Of a stretch of 40,633 nt of DNA, positions 1-7,651 are shown one piece after another. The notes under the pieces were generated by a model. It was given only the letters and a program-made list of their open reading frames with translations, was not told the DNA's origin and did no database searches. This stretch comes from DATLAN01 sp035527455 (GTDB lineage Bacteria > Planctomycetota > Planctomycetia > Pirellulales > Thermoguttaceae). The stretch is taken from positions 1 through 40,633 of the forward strand of contig DATLAN010000339.1 in NCBI GenBank assembly GCA_035527455.1, written 5' to 3'. Numbering within the stretch: position 1 is the stretch's first letter; each line of letters begins with the position of its first letter. Both the position numbers and the translations under genes were made by a program.

Positions 1-141
1 CACGAAGGCGACAAGATGTGAGAACCGACAACCCGAACCACCATCCCGGCTTCCCCCGAAGCCGCCCAAAGATACTCTGTTCCCACGGAATACGAAAAAC
101 GAAGCACGGCCTACAAGTCGGCTTCGCTTGTTTGAGGGCTA
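1..141. repeat. Left copy of a 141-base terminal inverted repeat
   Basis: Bases 1-141 are the exact reverse complement of 40493-40633. Pairing position p with 40634-p holds through 141 (a/t) and fails at 142 (a against c). Reading in from the left edge, the first codons are His-Glu-Gly-Asp-Lys-Met-stop (stop at 18-20), which could be the end of a gene entering from outside. No complete gene or transposase is visible in the repeat. The length equals a common maximum k-mer size in de Bruijn assemblers, so it may mark where the assembly path broke. Confidence 0.95.
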
Positions 142-219
142 ATTGACGCCTTACACCTCGACGCCGCAGTCACCGAAATTCAACGGCGTCCCGGTGAGAG
201 TATCCTCCTGACCATCGGG

Positions 220-1104
220 GTGGAACGGCAGCAGACCGAGGGAATCCTGGAGGAAGCCGGGTTGTCGCGGGTCGAGGTGATCGTACACGCACCGCAGTGG
301 GGCAACCTGAGAGCGGATTTTCCCTCCGCGTCTTTGTTGACCAAGAGTCCTGCGGTGACGTGCCGGGTCTCGGATCTGCTATTCGCCTTGCGCAAATCGA
401 TTCTTCGCGTTCGTGCACGCCGTGGCGTGCGCCCCCGCGTGTTGGAATCGGAGGAAGAGCTTGGCGCCTATTTTTCGCTTCGATATCGGGTGTGGAAGGA
501 ATGTGGCTATCTGGCGCCCGAAAAGGATGATCCCAAGAGTCAATGGGAGCTGGATTTCACCGACCGGACTTCGCTGCCGCTGGGATTTTTTTCAGGCGAC
601 ACTCTGGTGGCATGCGGACGCCTGGTGCGCGGTTTGGGCGAAGAATTCCCCAAGTACGTTTCTTTGATCAACTCTTTGATCGACCGGCAAGGCTCGGCAG
701 AACTCCGCAGGTATTTTTCTTATCCGCAACACCTCGCGCATCCGTTCGACGTGTTGAAGACTTTTGCGGAGTTTCCCGGCTACTACTGCCACCTTGTACG
801 GGATGGAAGGTCCAAGGCGGAGGTGAGCCGCATCATCGTAGATCCACACTTCCGCGGGCATGGTCTGGGCGAGGTACTGGTCGATTCGCTGGTGACGCTG
901 GCCGAGACTTACGGCATCGAAGTCCTGTTTCTTGCCTGCCACGAATTCCGTGAAGCCTTCTACGGACGGTGCGGATTCCAAGCCATTCCCGGCATGCGAG
1001 CCGACCGTTTTCTGGCAATCCGAGATTCGGTGATCGCGATGGATCGTTGCCTCAAGACGGCTCGAAAGACCGAGGAGGCTCGATCGGCATGTTCAGAAAC
1101 GTGA
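220..1104 (+). CDS. LuxI/GNAT-like N-acyltransferase
   Basis: 294 residues from a GTG start. The middle (about residues 80-130) resembles the autoinducer-synthase/N-acyl amino acid synthase fold: LRYRVWKECGY, then an acidic WELDFTD and GDTLVACGRLV. The C-terminal part (about 200-260) is a GNAT acyl-CoA-binding region: SRIIVDPHFRGHGLG and a late FYGRCGF motif. It probably transfers an acyl or acetyl group from ACP or CoA to an amine; the substrate is unknown. The reading frame stays open upstream to base 136, just inside the edge of the terminal repeat, and lacks an ATG there, so the N-terminus is uncertain and the first 70 residues may be remnant or fused sequence. The stop overlaps the start of the next gene by 16 bases, which suggests translational coupling. 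Confidence 0.72.
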   Translation: MERQQTEGILEEAGLSRVEVIVHAPQWGNLRADFPSASLLTKSPAVTCRVSDLLFALRKSILRVRARRGVRPRVLESEEELGAYFSLRYRVWKECGYLAPEKDDPKSQWELDFTDRTSLPLGFFSGDTLVACGRLVRGLGEEFPKYVSLINSLIDRQGSAELRRYFSYPQHLAHPFDVLKTFAEFPGYYCHLVRDGRSKAEVSRIIVDPHFRGHGLGEVLVDSLVTLAETYGIEVLFLACHEFREAFYGRCGFQAIPGMRADRFLAIRDSVIAMDRCLKTARKTEEARSACSET

Positions 1105-2567
1105 ATTATCTGTTGATACTCGTGGGCATTCTGCTCTTGGGGCTCGTCGTCGTCCCCCCTCTTTTCCGCCTCAGCAGTCTGTTCGATGAAAAGTGCGGCA
1201 TACTGGTGGTGGTTCTCGGTGCGGCGATGTTGATCTCCGGAGTGTTCCTCGAAAACCCGAACCTTCGCCAGTTCGCACTGGAGATCTTCGGCGTCGAGAT
1301 CAAGGTCATTTCCGACACCACCCAAGCTCCCGGAATCGTTCAAAAACAGGTGCCATCGGATATCAAGCAGCGTCAGGCCGTCGCGGCGGTGAAGCCGGTT
1401 CCAGGTAAGGACGCTCCGTCGTTCAGTCTCGTCGAAGCCGCCCTGGCCTTCGACGCTACGCCCTGTGCCGATCCCATGGTGCCGATGTATCTGTTGGACA
1501 AAGACTACAGGATCGTCGACTGGAACTTCGCTTTCAGCCTCGCGTTCGACCGCACGATGGAAGGCCGGCGCGGCTTGAGCGTGCTCGAATGGGTCTATTT
1601 CCTGGACAACTACGAGGAAGTGCTGGATCACACCGTAGAGGCTTTTTCGGACCCCAAGAACTTGCCCCCGCTCGACGTGGAAGAGATCCGCTACACAAGC
1701 AAACGTTACAATCGCCTCGTGGCCATCAAACGCGCCTATCAGGTTCCCAAAGACGATGGAACTCTGCTGGGATGGTTAGTTACTCTGGGACCGTCCTTTG
1801 AGGACGCCGGTGCGAACATCAGGTACCGGCTCGACTTGATCCGACTGCTGCGCGCCGATCTGATGTGGACGGAATACGCGCTTTCCTACGATGCCGTGCT
1901 GAGGAACACAAAGATCTACCGGGAGCTGCTGGACACGTTGCTCGGTGAGAACGGCTGCATCCCGGCGATACCGCCCGCCGTCCGCGTTCTCGACCTCGGC
2001 GCCGGAACCGGGAACATTACCAAGCAATTGGTCGACTCGTCCGGAGAACGCCTGGTGTTTGCGCTCGAATCGAACCGGGCCATGCTGGACGTGCTGCGTT
2101 CGAAGTGTAAGCCGTACTTGCGATCGGACGACGACGGGGCGGGCGTGGTGGCCGTCAAGCAAGACATCAATTCGCTGTTTGGCTTGCAGGACGACTACTT
2201 CGACTGCGCGATCCTCAATAACGTCACGTACTCCCTCGAGGACCCCGCCCGCTGTCTGCGAGACACGCGACGCGTGTTGAAACCCGGCGGTGAGGTCAGG
2301 ATCAGCGGACCGCAGAAGAAAAGCAACCTCAAACGACTCTTCCGCCAAATCCGGCGCGATCTTCAAAGCAACGGAAAGTTCGAAGAGCTTCGTGCCCACT
2401 ACGATCGCGTGGAAAGCATCAACACTCACTCCCTGGCACCGATGCTCAATCGGTGGACCGTCGACGACGTGGCCCAGCAATTGAAAGACGCTGGATTCTC
2501 GGAAATCACCTACGCCGACGACAATGCCTACGCCGGTCAATCGATGATCGTCTGCGCGAAGAAATGA
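1089..2567 (+). CDS. Membrane-anchored PAS-like and class I SAM methyltransferase protein
   Basis: 492 residues from the ATG at 1089; an upstream in-frame start at 969 would lie deep inside the preceding gene. Two hydrophobic helices (about residues 7-27 and 35-55) anchor the protein. A PAS-like domain follows (about 135-240; LLDKDYRIVDWNFAFS, then ILEWV-type and late GWLVTLG segments). The C-terminal 200 residues are a Rossmann methyltransferase with motif I VLDLGAGTGN near residue 300, ALESN as the acidic strand, CAILNNVTYSL, and the post-motif VLKPGGEVRISGP. Methyltransferase function is well supported; the substrate is not. The order helix-PAS-methyltransferase is unusual and suggests methylation tuned by a sensed ligand. 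It overlaps the acyltransferase gene, so the two may act on one small molecule or lipid. Confidence 0.78.
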   Translation: MFRNVNYLLILVGILLLGLVVVPPLFRLSSLFDEKCGILVVVLGAAMLISGVFLENPNLRQFALEIFGVEIKVISDTTQAPGIVQKQVPSDIKQRQAVAAVKPVPGKDAPSFSLVEAALAFDATPCADPMVPMYLLDKDYRIVDWNFAFSLAFDRTMEGRRGLSVLEWVYFLDNYEEVLDHTVEAFSDPKNLPPLDVEEIRYTSKRYNRLVAIKRAYQVPKDDGTLLGWLVTLGPSFEDAGANIRYRLDLIRLLRADLMWTEYALSYDAVLRNTKIYRELLDTLLGENGCIPAIPPAVRVLDLGAGTGNITKQLVDSSGERLVFALESNRAMLDVLRSKCKPYLRSDDDGAGVVAVKQDINSLFGLQDDYFDCAILNNVTYSLEDPARCLRDTRRVLKPGGEVRISGPQKKSNLKRLFRQIRRDLQSNGKFEELRAHYDRVESINTHSLAPMLNRWTVDDVAQQLKDAGFSEITYADDNAYAGQSMIVCAKK

Positions 2568-2597
2568 CCATCATCGGCCTTTACCGACTTACAGAGT

Positions 2598-3341
2598 TCA
2601 AGCCACCGATCGCTCGCCATCGAATCTGCCCTCCCGTGTCGGTGCGTCATCCCACGTTCGTCCCTCGAGTTCGCGTCCCGCCTTGCACTTCTGCACGCCT
2701 CCCCACTGTTTGAAGAAAAACGGTACGCCGTCGTCCCGGCAGCGATCGCGAATCTGAAAAACCCATTTCGAGTCCATCGGTCGCGCCCCGGGGCCCGACT
2801 CGCCGCCAACGATCACCCAGTGGATGCCGCGCAGGGGTAATCGGGGAATCGGCCCCAGCAACGGCTCGAGGGACAGGAACCGGACGGCGGCGGGCGTCTC
2901 GACCAGCCAGTCGATGCGCGAGACGCAGGACGCGTCCTCCACGCTCGCGCCGAGCCAGACGTTCTTCGGCCAGGGCAAATCGTCGGCCATGGCGGCTGCC
3001 CGCCGGGGACGCTTGGTCAAGACCTGAAAGGTGTGCTGCGAGGCTTGTTCCATTACGGCGAAACACTGTGCGATGAAATCGCGGGGAACGTCCTTGTGGA
3101 ACAGATCGCTCATCGAGTTGACGAAGATCATGCGGGGACGCTTCCAACGCAGCGGCACTTCCAGAACGTCCGGCTGAAGCGTAAGCCGGAAACCGTTGCG
3201 GTACCGGACCTGGCCCATGGCCCGAAGCCGCTTCGCCATCCGCTCGGCATAGCAGTGCGCACATCCCGGACTGATTTTCGTGCAACCGGTCACCGGGTTC
3301 CACGTCGCTTCAGTCCACTCGATCGAGGAAGTCTGTGCCAT
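2598..3341 (-). CDS. DUF5131 (phage Gp37/Gp68 family) protein
   Basis: 247 residues. The N-terminus is characteristic of PF07505: SIEWTEATWNPVTGC, followed by Cys20, Cys27 and Cys30 in GCTKISPGCAHCYAER, a radical-SAM-like cysteine cluster. Later family blocks are RMIFVNSMSDLFH, VLTKRP, WLGASVE, RFLSLEPLLGPI and VIVGGESGPGARPM, ending with FFFKQWGG. Members occur in phages and beside the three-Cys-motif partner gene tcmP; the reaction is not established. No tcmP is present here and the neighbours are not phage genes. It converges with the methyltransferase gene, with 30 bases between stops. A well-formed promoter lies upstream at 3477-3505. Confidence 0.88.
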   Translation of the reverse strand: MAQTSSIEWTEATWNPVTGCTKISPGCAHCYAERMAKRLRAMGQVRYRNGFRLTLQPDVLEVPLRWKRPRMIFVNSMSDLFHKDVPRDFIAQCFAVMEQASQHTFQVLTKRPRRAAAMADDLPWPKNVWLGASVEDASCVSRIDWLVETPAAVRFLSLEPLLGPIPRLPLRGIHWVIVGGESGPGARPMDSKWVFQIRDRCRDDGVPFFFKQWGGVQKCKAGRELEGRTWDDAPTREGRFDGERSVA

Positions 3342-3476
3342 GGTTCTTCCCTTCCCACTCGTGTAGGTGGGAGACTATATCGATTTCCGTACGACCGGGC
3401 AAGACCAGAACTTGTCCCGCCCGATACGCGCCGCGCGAAACACAAGAGCAAGATCCGACCGGATAGTATACCTATA

Positions 3477-3505
3477 TACATATCTTCAAGTCGTTTCCAT
3501 GTCAA
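3477..3505 (-). promoter_or_regulatory. Sigma-70-like promoter for the DUF5131 gene
   Basis: On the minus strand TTGACA (3500-3505) is followed by a 17-base spacer and TATGTA (3477-3482). The surroundings are unusually AT-rich for this window. The predicted start near 3470 would give a leader of about 130 bases before the ATG at 3341. Confidence 0.5.
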
Positions 3506-3544
3506 TAGGAGACGCCCGCTCTCGCCGGTTCTACCGGTCAGCAG

Positions 3545-3787
3545 CTCAAACTGTAAGTGCGGGAGCCCGAAAATGGGGACTGGCTCCGTCGACCACCGGT
3601 ATGGCAGTGCTGATTCGTGTTGCCGACGGTGCCTGTCCCCTTTTTCGGGCGGCGACACTGGGGCACCGTGGAAAAAGCCGTGGAAAAAAGGGGACAGGCA
3701 CCGAGCCGGCAGCGTATTTCCGCAGGTTTGGCATCTGCCGCGGCTCGGAGCCAGTCCCCATTTTCCACTCACCGCTTACAGTTTGAG
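3545..3787. repeat. Nested palindromic element, 243 bases (family H, long copy)
   Basis: Three pairs of inverted arms are nested. The outer arms are CTCAAACTGTAAG (3545-3557) and its complement (3775-3787). The middle arms are AAAATGGGGACTGGCTCCG (3570-3588) and its complement (3746-3764). The inner arms are CGGTGCCTGTCCCCTTTT (3627-3644) and its complement (3686-3703). A shorter relative lies at 31681-31767. No transposase is encoded, so it looks like a miniature, non-autonomous or REP-like element. Its right end supplies the last codons and stop of the CNNM/CBS gene. Confidence 0.85.
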
Positions 3788-5037
3788 TCAGGGGGCCCCC
3801 CCGGCGCAGTCACCAGCACACGGTCGATCCGTACGCCTTCCATCTCGACGACTTCCAGCGTCAGCCCGTGCCAGGTCGTGCGGTCGCCGGTCTGGGGAAT
3901 GCGGTCCAGTCGCCACTGGATCAGGCCGCCGACCGTGTCGATGTCCTGCGGGGCGGCGGAACGAAGCTCGGCAAGCCCGACCGCTTCGAGCAGGTCGCAG
4001 AGGTTGGCCGTGCCGCTGACCAGCCAGCTCGTTTCGTCGCGGCGGGCGATCTCCTGTCCCTCGTCGCGGCGGTGTTCGTCGTAGATCTCGCCGACGAACT
4101 CCTCCAACACGTCTTCCATCGTCACCAATCCCTCGGTGCCGCCGTATTCATCGAGGATGATCGCCATCTGCGTGCGTTCTTTGCGGAATACCTGAAGGAG
4201 CCGGTCGAGCGGGAGCGTCTCGGGCACCATCGGCGCCGGGCGCAGCATCTTGCCCAGCTCGATCGGCCAGCCCATGTGCAGCCGCCGCAGGATGTCCTTG
4301 ATGTAGACGAACCCGACGATGCGGTCCAGGTTGCCTTCGTAGACGGGCACGCGCGAGAAGCCGGACATGACGACCGCGCCGACGACTTCCTGCGCCGGCG
4401 TGTCGATGTCCAGGGCGTCGATTTCCACGCGGGGGCGCATCACGGCCCGCACCTTCACGCGCGACAGCCGGGTCCCGCTCTTGATGATCTGCTCCTGGCG
4501 GGGACTGATCTGTTTCGACAGGCGAGCCAACCCGGCCAGGGCGGTGATCTCCTCCACGGTCAGCGCCTTCTCTGCCTGGGGCCGCGCTGCACCGAAGGGC
4601 GCGTTGATCCGGCGCACCAGACGCACGACGGGCGACAGCACGCGAACCAGCAGGGCCAAGGGCCGCGCGATCCAGAGGGCCGCCTGACGGTTGTACCGCA
4701 CTCCCAGGGTCTTGGGCATGATCTCCGTGAACTGCAGCATCAGGAACGTGAAGACGAGCGAGAACGCCCAGATCCAGTCGGCGCCGAACAGCGCATTGAA
4801 CTCGGACCCGGCCACCGACGCGCCGATCGTGTGCGCCGCCGTGTTGAGGATCAGAATCGCGGCGATCGGGCGTTCGATCTCCCCCTTCATCCGCTGCCAG
4901 AGGGCCCCGATCCGCGGCCGCCGCGAAGAGATCGCCGCGATTTGACTGGGCCGGAGGCTCAGTAAGGTCGCTTCCATCAACGAACAAACAGCGGAGATCA
5001 GAAGCGCGCCAAGAACGCTGAACAGGAGCAACCACAT
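3769..5037 (-). CDS. CNNM/CorC-type membrane protein with CBS pair (HlyC/CorC family)
   Basis: 422 residues. The DUF21 (CNNM) transmembrane domain covers about residues 1-170, with helices in MWLLLFSVLGALLISAVCS, ILILNTAAHTIGASVAGS and FSLVFTFLMLQFTEIMPKT. Two CBS motifs follow (about 195-310; VMRPRVEIDALDIDTP, GFSRVPVYEG, GFVYIKDIL, then MAIILDEYGGTEGLVTMEDV). The end (about 330-410) is a CorC_HlyC domain (VGGLIQWRLDRIPQTGD, then VLVTAP). The family is linked to Mg2+/Co2+ homeostasis or efflux at the inner membrane. A strong GGGAGAGG ribosome site precedes the ATG. The final SNCKR residues and the stop fall in the palindromic element at 3545-3787, so the original C-terminus may have been altered by its insertion. 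Confidence 0.88.
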   Translation of the reverse strand: MWLLLFSVLGALLISAVCSLMEATLLSLRPSQIAAISSRRPRIGALWQRMKGEIERPIAAILILNTAAHTIGASVAGSEFNALFGADWIWAFSLVFTFLMLQFTEIMPKTLGVRYNRQAALWIARPLALLVRVLSPVVRLVRRINAPFGAARPQAEKALTVEEITALAGLARLSKQISPRQEQIIKSGTRLSRVKVRAVMRPRVEIDALDIDTPAQEVVGAVVMSGFSRVPVYEGNLDRIVGFVYIKDILRRLHMGWPIELGKMLRPAPMVPETLPLDRLLQVFRKERTQMAIILDEYGGTEGLVTMEDVLEEFVGEIYDEHRRDEGQEIARRDETSWLVSGTANLCDLLEAVGLAELRSAAPQDIDTVGGLIQWRLDRIPQTGDRTTWHGLTLEVVEMEGVRIDRVLVTAPGGPPDSNCKR

Positions 5038-5120
5038 GGCGATTCAACCTCTCCCGAATCCAGGGCGTTGCGATCCAGAAATCTTCAGCAGAGATCTTCC
5101 AACAGTGTATTCTTCATCAC

Positions 5121-5243
5121 TCATTCCGGTTCGGCAAGAGCGGTTGTGGCTGAGAAGACCAGATCGGCGGCGTTTTCCTGCCGAGGCAACGGCGGGCAAG
5201 GTGAGACCTCCTTGACGGCGTTGTCGAATTCGAGCGTCTCCAT
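5121..5243 (-). CDS. Possible small acidic protein, 40 residues
   Basis: A 40-codon frame starting METLEFDNAVKEVS lies 38 bases downstream of the DUF362 gene in the same direction. Its composition (acidic, two prolines beside a cysteine) is plausible for a small protein, but there is no clear ribosome site and no family is recognised. The rest of the gap 5038-5281 shows nothing else. It is listed only because it is the one candidate in this gap. Confidence 0.2.
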   Translation of the reverse strand: METLEFDNAVKEVSPCPPLPRQENAADLVFSATTALAEPE

Positions 5244-5281
5244 CGCGTCACGGTCCGGGAAAGACCGCGTGAATGCGGTCA

Positions 5282-6478
5282 CTACGAACGTGGCGGCGGC
5301 GGGTCGAAGGGATGAACCGCCTCGTCGAGCGGCACGCCGACGACCTCGATCCGATCCGAGTCGATCGTGCCCATTCCCTGAGCGGCCAGCAGTCGCAGAT
5401 GGTTGTCGCCTTGGAAGGGGTGCGTGCCGTGCGGGGCCTGCGGATCGAAACCCATCACGGCCGTGCCGATCGCGTCGGTGCAGACGCCGTTTTTCCCGGC
5501 CAGCAGCAGCTTGGGTTCCTTCAGGCCGATGTCTCGGTTCCAGTGTCCCTCGCCGCCGCGGATCGTGCGGATGCCGTCGACGATCGTCAAGTCGACGGGC
5601 CGGGCGCCGTAGACGTCGGCGGCAATTCGCGGCACCCGGACCGTCGAAAGGGCCGGCTGCCCATGGTCCAGTTCGGCCGGCACGCCGGCGGGCACCTGTT
5701 TCTTTCCGCCGTGAAAAATGCTCGTCCGGTGCGAGAGCGGGTTTTCGCTGGGGGCCTGGTTGCCGTAAAGCGAGCAGGGCGTGATGCCGAAAAGGTTCTT
5801 GATCGTCATCGTCACGCCCGCACAGGCGTGCTGCTTGAGCTTCGAGAGCGAAACGAACACGTCGGTCTTCTCGAAGCGTTGATTCAGATCGAAGGCCGGG
5901 AAGATGTAACCGCCCCAAGGGACCTGGAACCGGCTGTATCCCGGAAAGGAGCCCTTGTTCCGCGTGTCCTCGTAGGTCACCTTGTGGCCGCCGGCCGAGT
6001 CGATCATCTTCAGATCCCATCCGGCGTCCACAAGGGACTTTTCGATGGGCACGTCCCAATAGAGATTCTCGACGACCACGATCCGCTTGGCCCCGGCGTC
6101 GTTCAGCGCGGCACACAGTGCGGCCAACGTGTTCGGATGCGTCTGGTAGGTCTCGTACGCCGGCATCCCGTACAGGTCGTCCCAACTCATGCCGGTCAGG
6201 TTGATCTTGATGGTGACCGTCTTGTTGCGGACCATCTCGCCGATCCCGCCGATCAGGTCCAGCGCCGCGTCGAGCGTCTGCCGGAAGATTTCGGGCTCGA
6301 ACGACGGACATCGCCGGATGGCTACCGGGGAGCTGGGGGCCTGATCCGATTTGTCGGGCGGCTCCGCTGCGGCGTCCGGTTGCTGCGCCGCCGCGCCGCG
6401 GTGAAGGCCGGTGGCCAAGACGCCGGCGGCGCCCACGCCGCGCAACAATGCTTCGCGTCGGGTGATTTCAGAAGACAT
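5282..6478 (-). CDS. Tat-exported DUF362 domain protein
   Basis: 398 residues from the ATG at 6478, chosen because it starts directly at a twin-arginine-type leader: TRREALLRGVGAAGVLA followed by an Ala-rich cleavage region. The mature part matches DUF362 (PF04015): TVTIKINLTGM, TYQTHPNTLAALCAALNDAGAKRIVVVEN, VFVSLSKLKQHACAGVTMTIKNLFGITP, then LTIVDGIRTIRGGEGHW and VCTDAIGTAVMGFDP. Members are often iron-sulfur or of unknown function; no CxxCxxC ferredoxin cluster is visible here, so this is the cluster-free type common in planctomycetes. A palindromic repeat (6513-6566) occupies its leader region. Confidence 0.85.
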   Translation of the reverse strand: MSSEITRREALLRGVGAAGVLATGLHRGAAAQQPDAAAEPPDKSDQAPSSPVAIRRCPSFEPEIFRQTLDAALDLIGGIGEMVRNKTVTIKINLTGMSWDDLYGMPAYETYQTHPNTLAALCAALNDAGAKRIVVVENLYWDVPIEKSLVDAGWDLKMIDSAGGHKVTYEDTRNKGSFPGYSRFQVPWGGYIFPAFDLNQRFEKTDVFVSLSKLKQHACAGVTMTIKNLFGITPCSLYGNQAPSENPLSHRTSIFHGGKKQVPAGVPAELDHGQPALSTVRVPRIAADVYGARPVDLTIVDGIRTIRGGEGHWNRDIGLKEPKLLLAGKNGVCTDAIGTAVMGFDPQAPHGTHPFQGDNHLRLLAAQGMGTIDSDRIEVVGVPLDEAVHPFDPPPPRS

Positions 6479-6512
6479 GGTGACGTTCTCCTCTTCGCGC
6501 GAGGTTTCCAAT

Positions 6513-6566
6513 GTAGCCGTCTCGCTCCGCGAGATGTGGCTTTGTCTCGCGGAGCGAGACGGCTAC
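6513..6566. repeat. Palindromic repeat, family A (hairpin copy)
   Basis: Arms of 22 bases (6513-6534 and 6545-6566; beginning GTAGCCGTCTCGCTCC) are perfect reverse complements around a 10-base loop. The same 22-mer recurs three times at 9859-9960 inside the prepilin peptidase gene. Here it sits 35 bases upstream of the DUF362 start codon. Confidence 0.9.
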
Positions 6567-6731
6567 TGTTCTATTCGCCAACGGTCCATTTTCCGACAAA
6601 GGCCGGCCTTTCCGACCGCCGGATCGGACAGCCGCGGATGACGCCCTCCAGTTTACCATTTCGGCGATCGTGCAGAAACAAGATTGCAGGACGTATTTGG
6701 AAATCTATCCTATTTCGAGGTGAAAAAACCA

Positions 6732-6814
6732 AGTACCGGTGCCTCTTCTCTATTCCGCGGCTACTTTGATCGATTCGCCTTGAAAAACGGGACCGGAGAA
6801 GAGGCACCGGTACT
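6732..6814. repeat. Palindromic repeat, family B, copy 1
   Basis: AGTACCGGTGCCTCTTCTC (6732-6750) and its perfect complement (6796-6814) flank 45 bases of unrelated sequence. A second copy lies at 33961-34057. It is downstream of mobA and upstream of the DUF362 gene. The rest of the gap 6567-6888 shows nothing recognisable. Confidence 0.9.
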
Positions 6815-6888
6815 CTGCTGTTGCATGTCGGACGTGAGTCCGCCCACGAATTCTGCCGAGGAGCCTTCATTATACTTCCTGCGCTGCT

Positions 6889-7551
6889 TCAACGCAGTTT
6901 GGCCTGCCGCAGCGCGGCCTGGTAATCTTCCGGCGTGTTGATGTTGGCCAGGCTGTGCAATTGGGGATCGACGCCGGCGAGTTCTTCCACGGTTACCCGT
7001 CGCGTGCGGACATGATCGAAAAGGTAGACAATCCGTAGCGATTCGGCGGCCAAGAGCCGCTCGGAAGGCGGCAGGACGCTCGTGCGATAAACGGCTGCCA
7101 GCGGCTCGTCGAACCCGCCGATGTGCGGCACGGCGATATCATGCTCGGCCGCCAATTCGATCATCCGGCGGACGAACGCGGGCTTCAACAACGGCAAATC
7201 GCAGGCGGCCACGAAGGCGGCCTCGGCCCGATCGCCGATCGCCTGCAGGCCGACGGCCAGCCCTTCCAACGGTCCGCGGTCGGGCCGGCGGTCGTGCAGC
7301 AGGAGAATTTCCGGCGGCAGCTCGGGCAGTTCCTGGTCGGCGGCGGCCACCACCACGATCGGCTCGACCACTTCGCCGAGCAATCGAACCACGCGGGCGA
7401 GCATGGTCTCCGGGCCGAAGGACAGCGTCGCCTTGGCCCGGCCCATCCGCCGGCTCCGCCCGCCGCAAAGCACGATCCCGCCGGTCTTCAATCTGCGGAT
7501 CCCTTGGACAGCGTAGGTCAGGGCTTGCCCTGACGGCTTTGCTGACACCAT
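6889..7551 (-). CDS. mobA: Molybdenum cofactor guanylyltransferase MobA
   Basis: 220 residues from the ATG at 7551. The signature GGIVLCGGRSRRMGRAK (about residues 24-40) is the MobA nucleotide-binding loop with its lysine. AACDLPLLKPAF matches the metal-binding CDLP region, and the end SLANINTPEDY is the typical NxNTPEDL motif. MobA joins GMP to molybdopterin to form MGD for molybdenum or tungsten oxidoreductases; no such enzyme is in this window. The first residues (KPSGQALTYA) are translated from a palindromic repeat (7513-7634). A TTG at 7491 would give a 200-residue protein starting right before the motif, so the true start may be there. Confidence 0.88.
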   Translation of the reverse strand: MVSAKPSGQALTYAVQGIRRLKTGGIVLCGGRSRRMGRAKATLSFGPETMLARVVRLLGEVVEPIVVVAAADQELPELPPEILLLHDRRPDRGPLEGLAVGLQAIGDRAEAAFVAACDLPLLKPAFVRRMIELAAEHDIAVPHIGGFDEPLAAVYRTSVLPPSERLLAAESLRIVYLFDHVRTRRVTVEELAGVDPQLHSLANINTPEDYQAALRQAKLR

Positions 7552-7634
7552 TGCCCAACCGACTACTCGATCTCGTCAGGGCAAGCCCTGAGCTGCGAAG
7601 CTGCTCGATTTCGTCAGGGCAAGCCCTGACCTAC
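7513..7634. repeat. Palindromic repeat cluster, family D, three units
   Basis: The core GTCAGGGCTTGCCCTGAC, itself a palindrome, occurs at 7517-7534, in related form near 7575-7592, and at 7613-7630. The outer units extend to GTAGG/CCTAC as reverse complements (7513-7535 and 7612-7634). The cluster covers the mobA start region and ends 18 bases before the TlpA-like gene stop, so it fills the whole gap. Confidence 0.88.
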
Positions 7635-7651
7635 GAAACTCCGATCGGGCG

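Noticed and set aside
3290..3786. Several overlapping frames in both directions across 3.3-3.8 kb
   Set aside because: They are translations of the nested palindromic element and give no consistent protein.
5273..6769. 498-codon plus-strand frame opposite the DUF362 gene
   Set aside because: The minus strand carries a Tat leader and DUF362 motifs; the plus frame runs through two palindromic repeats.
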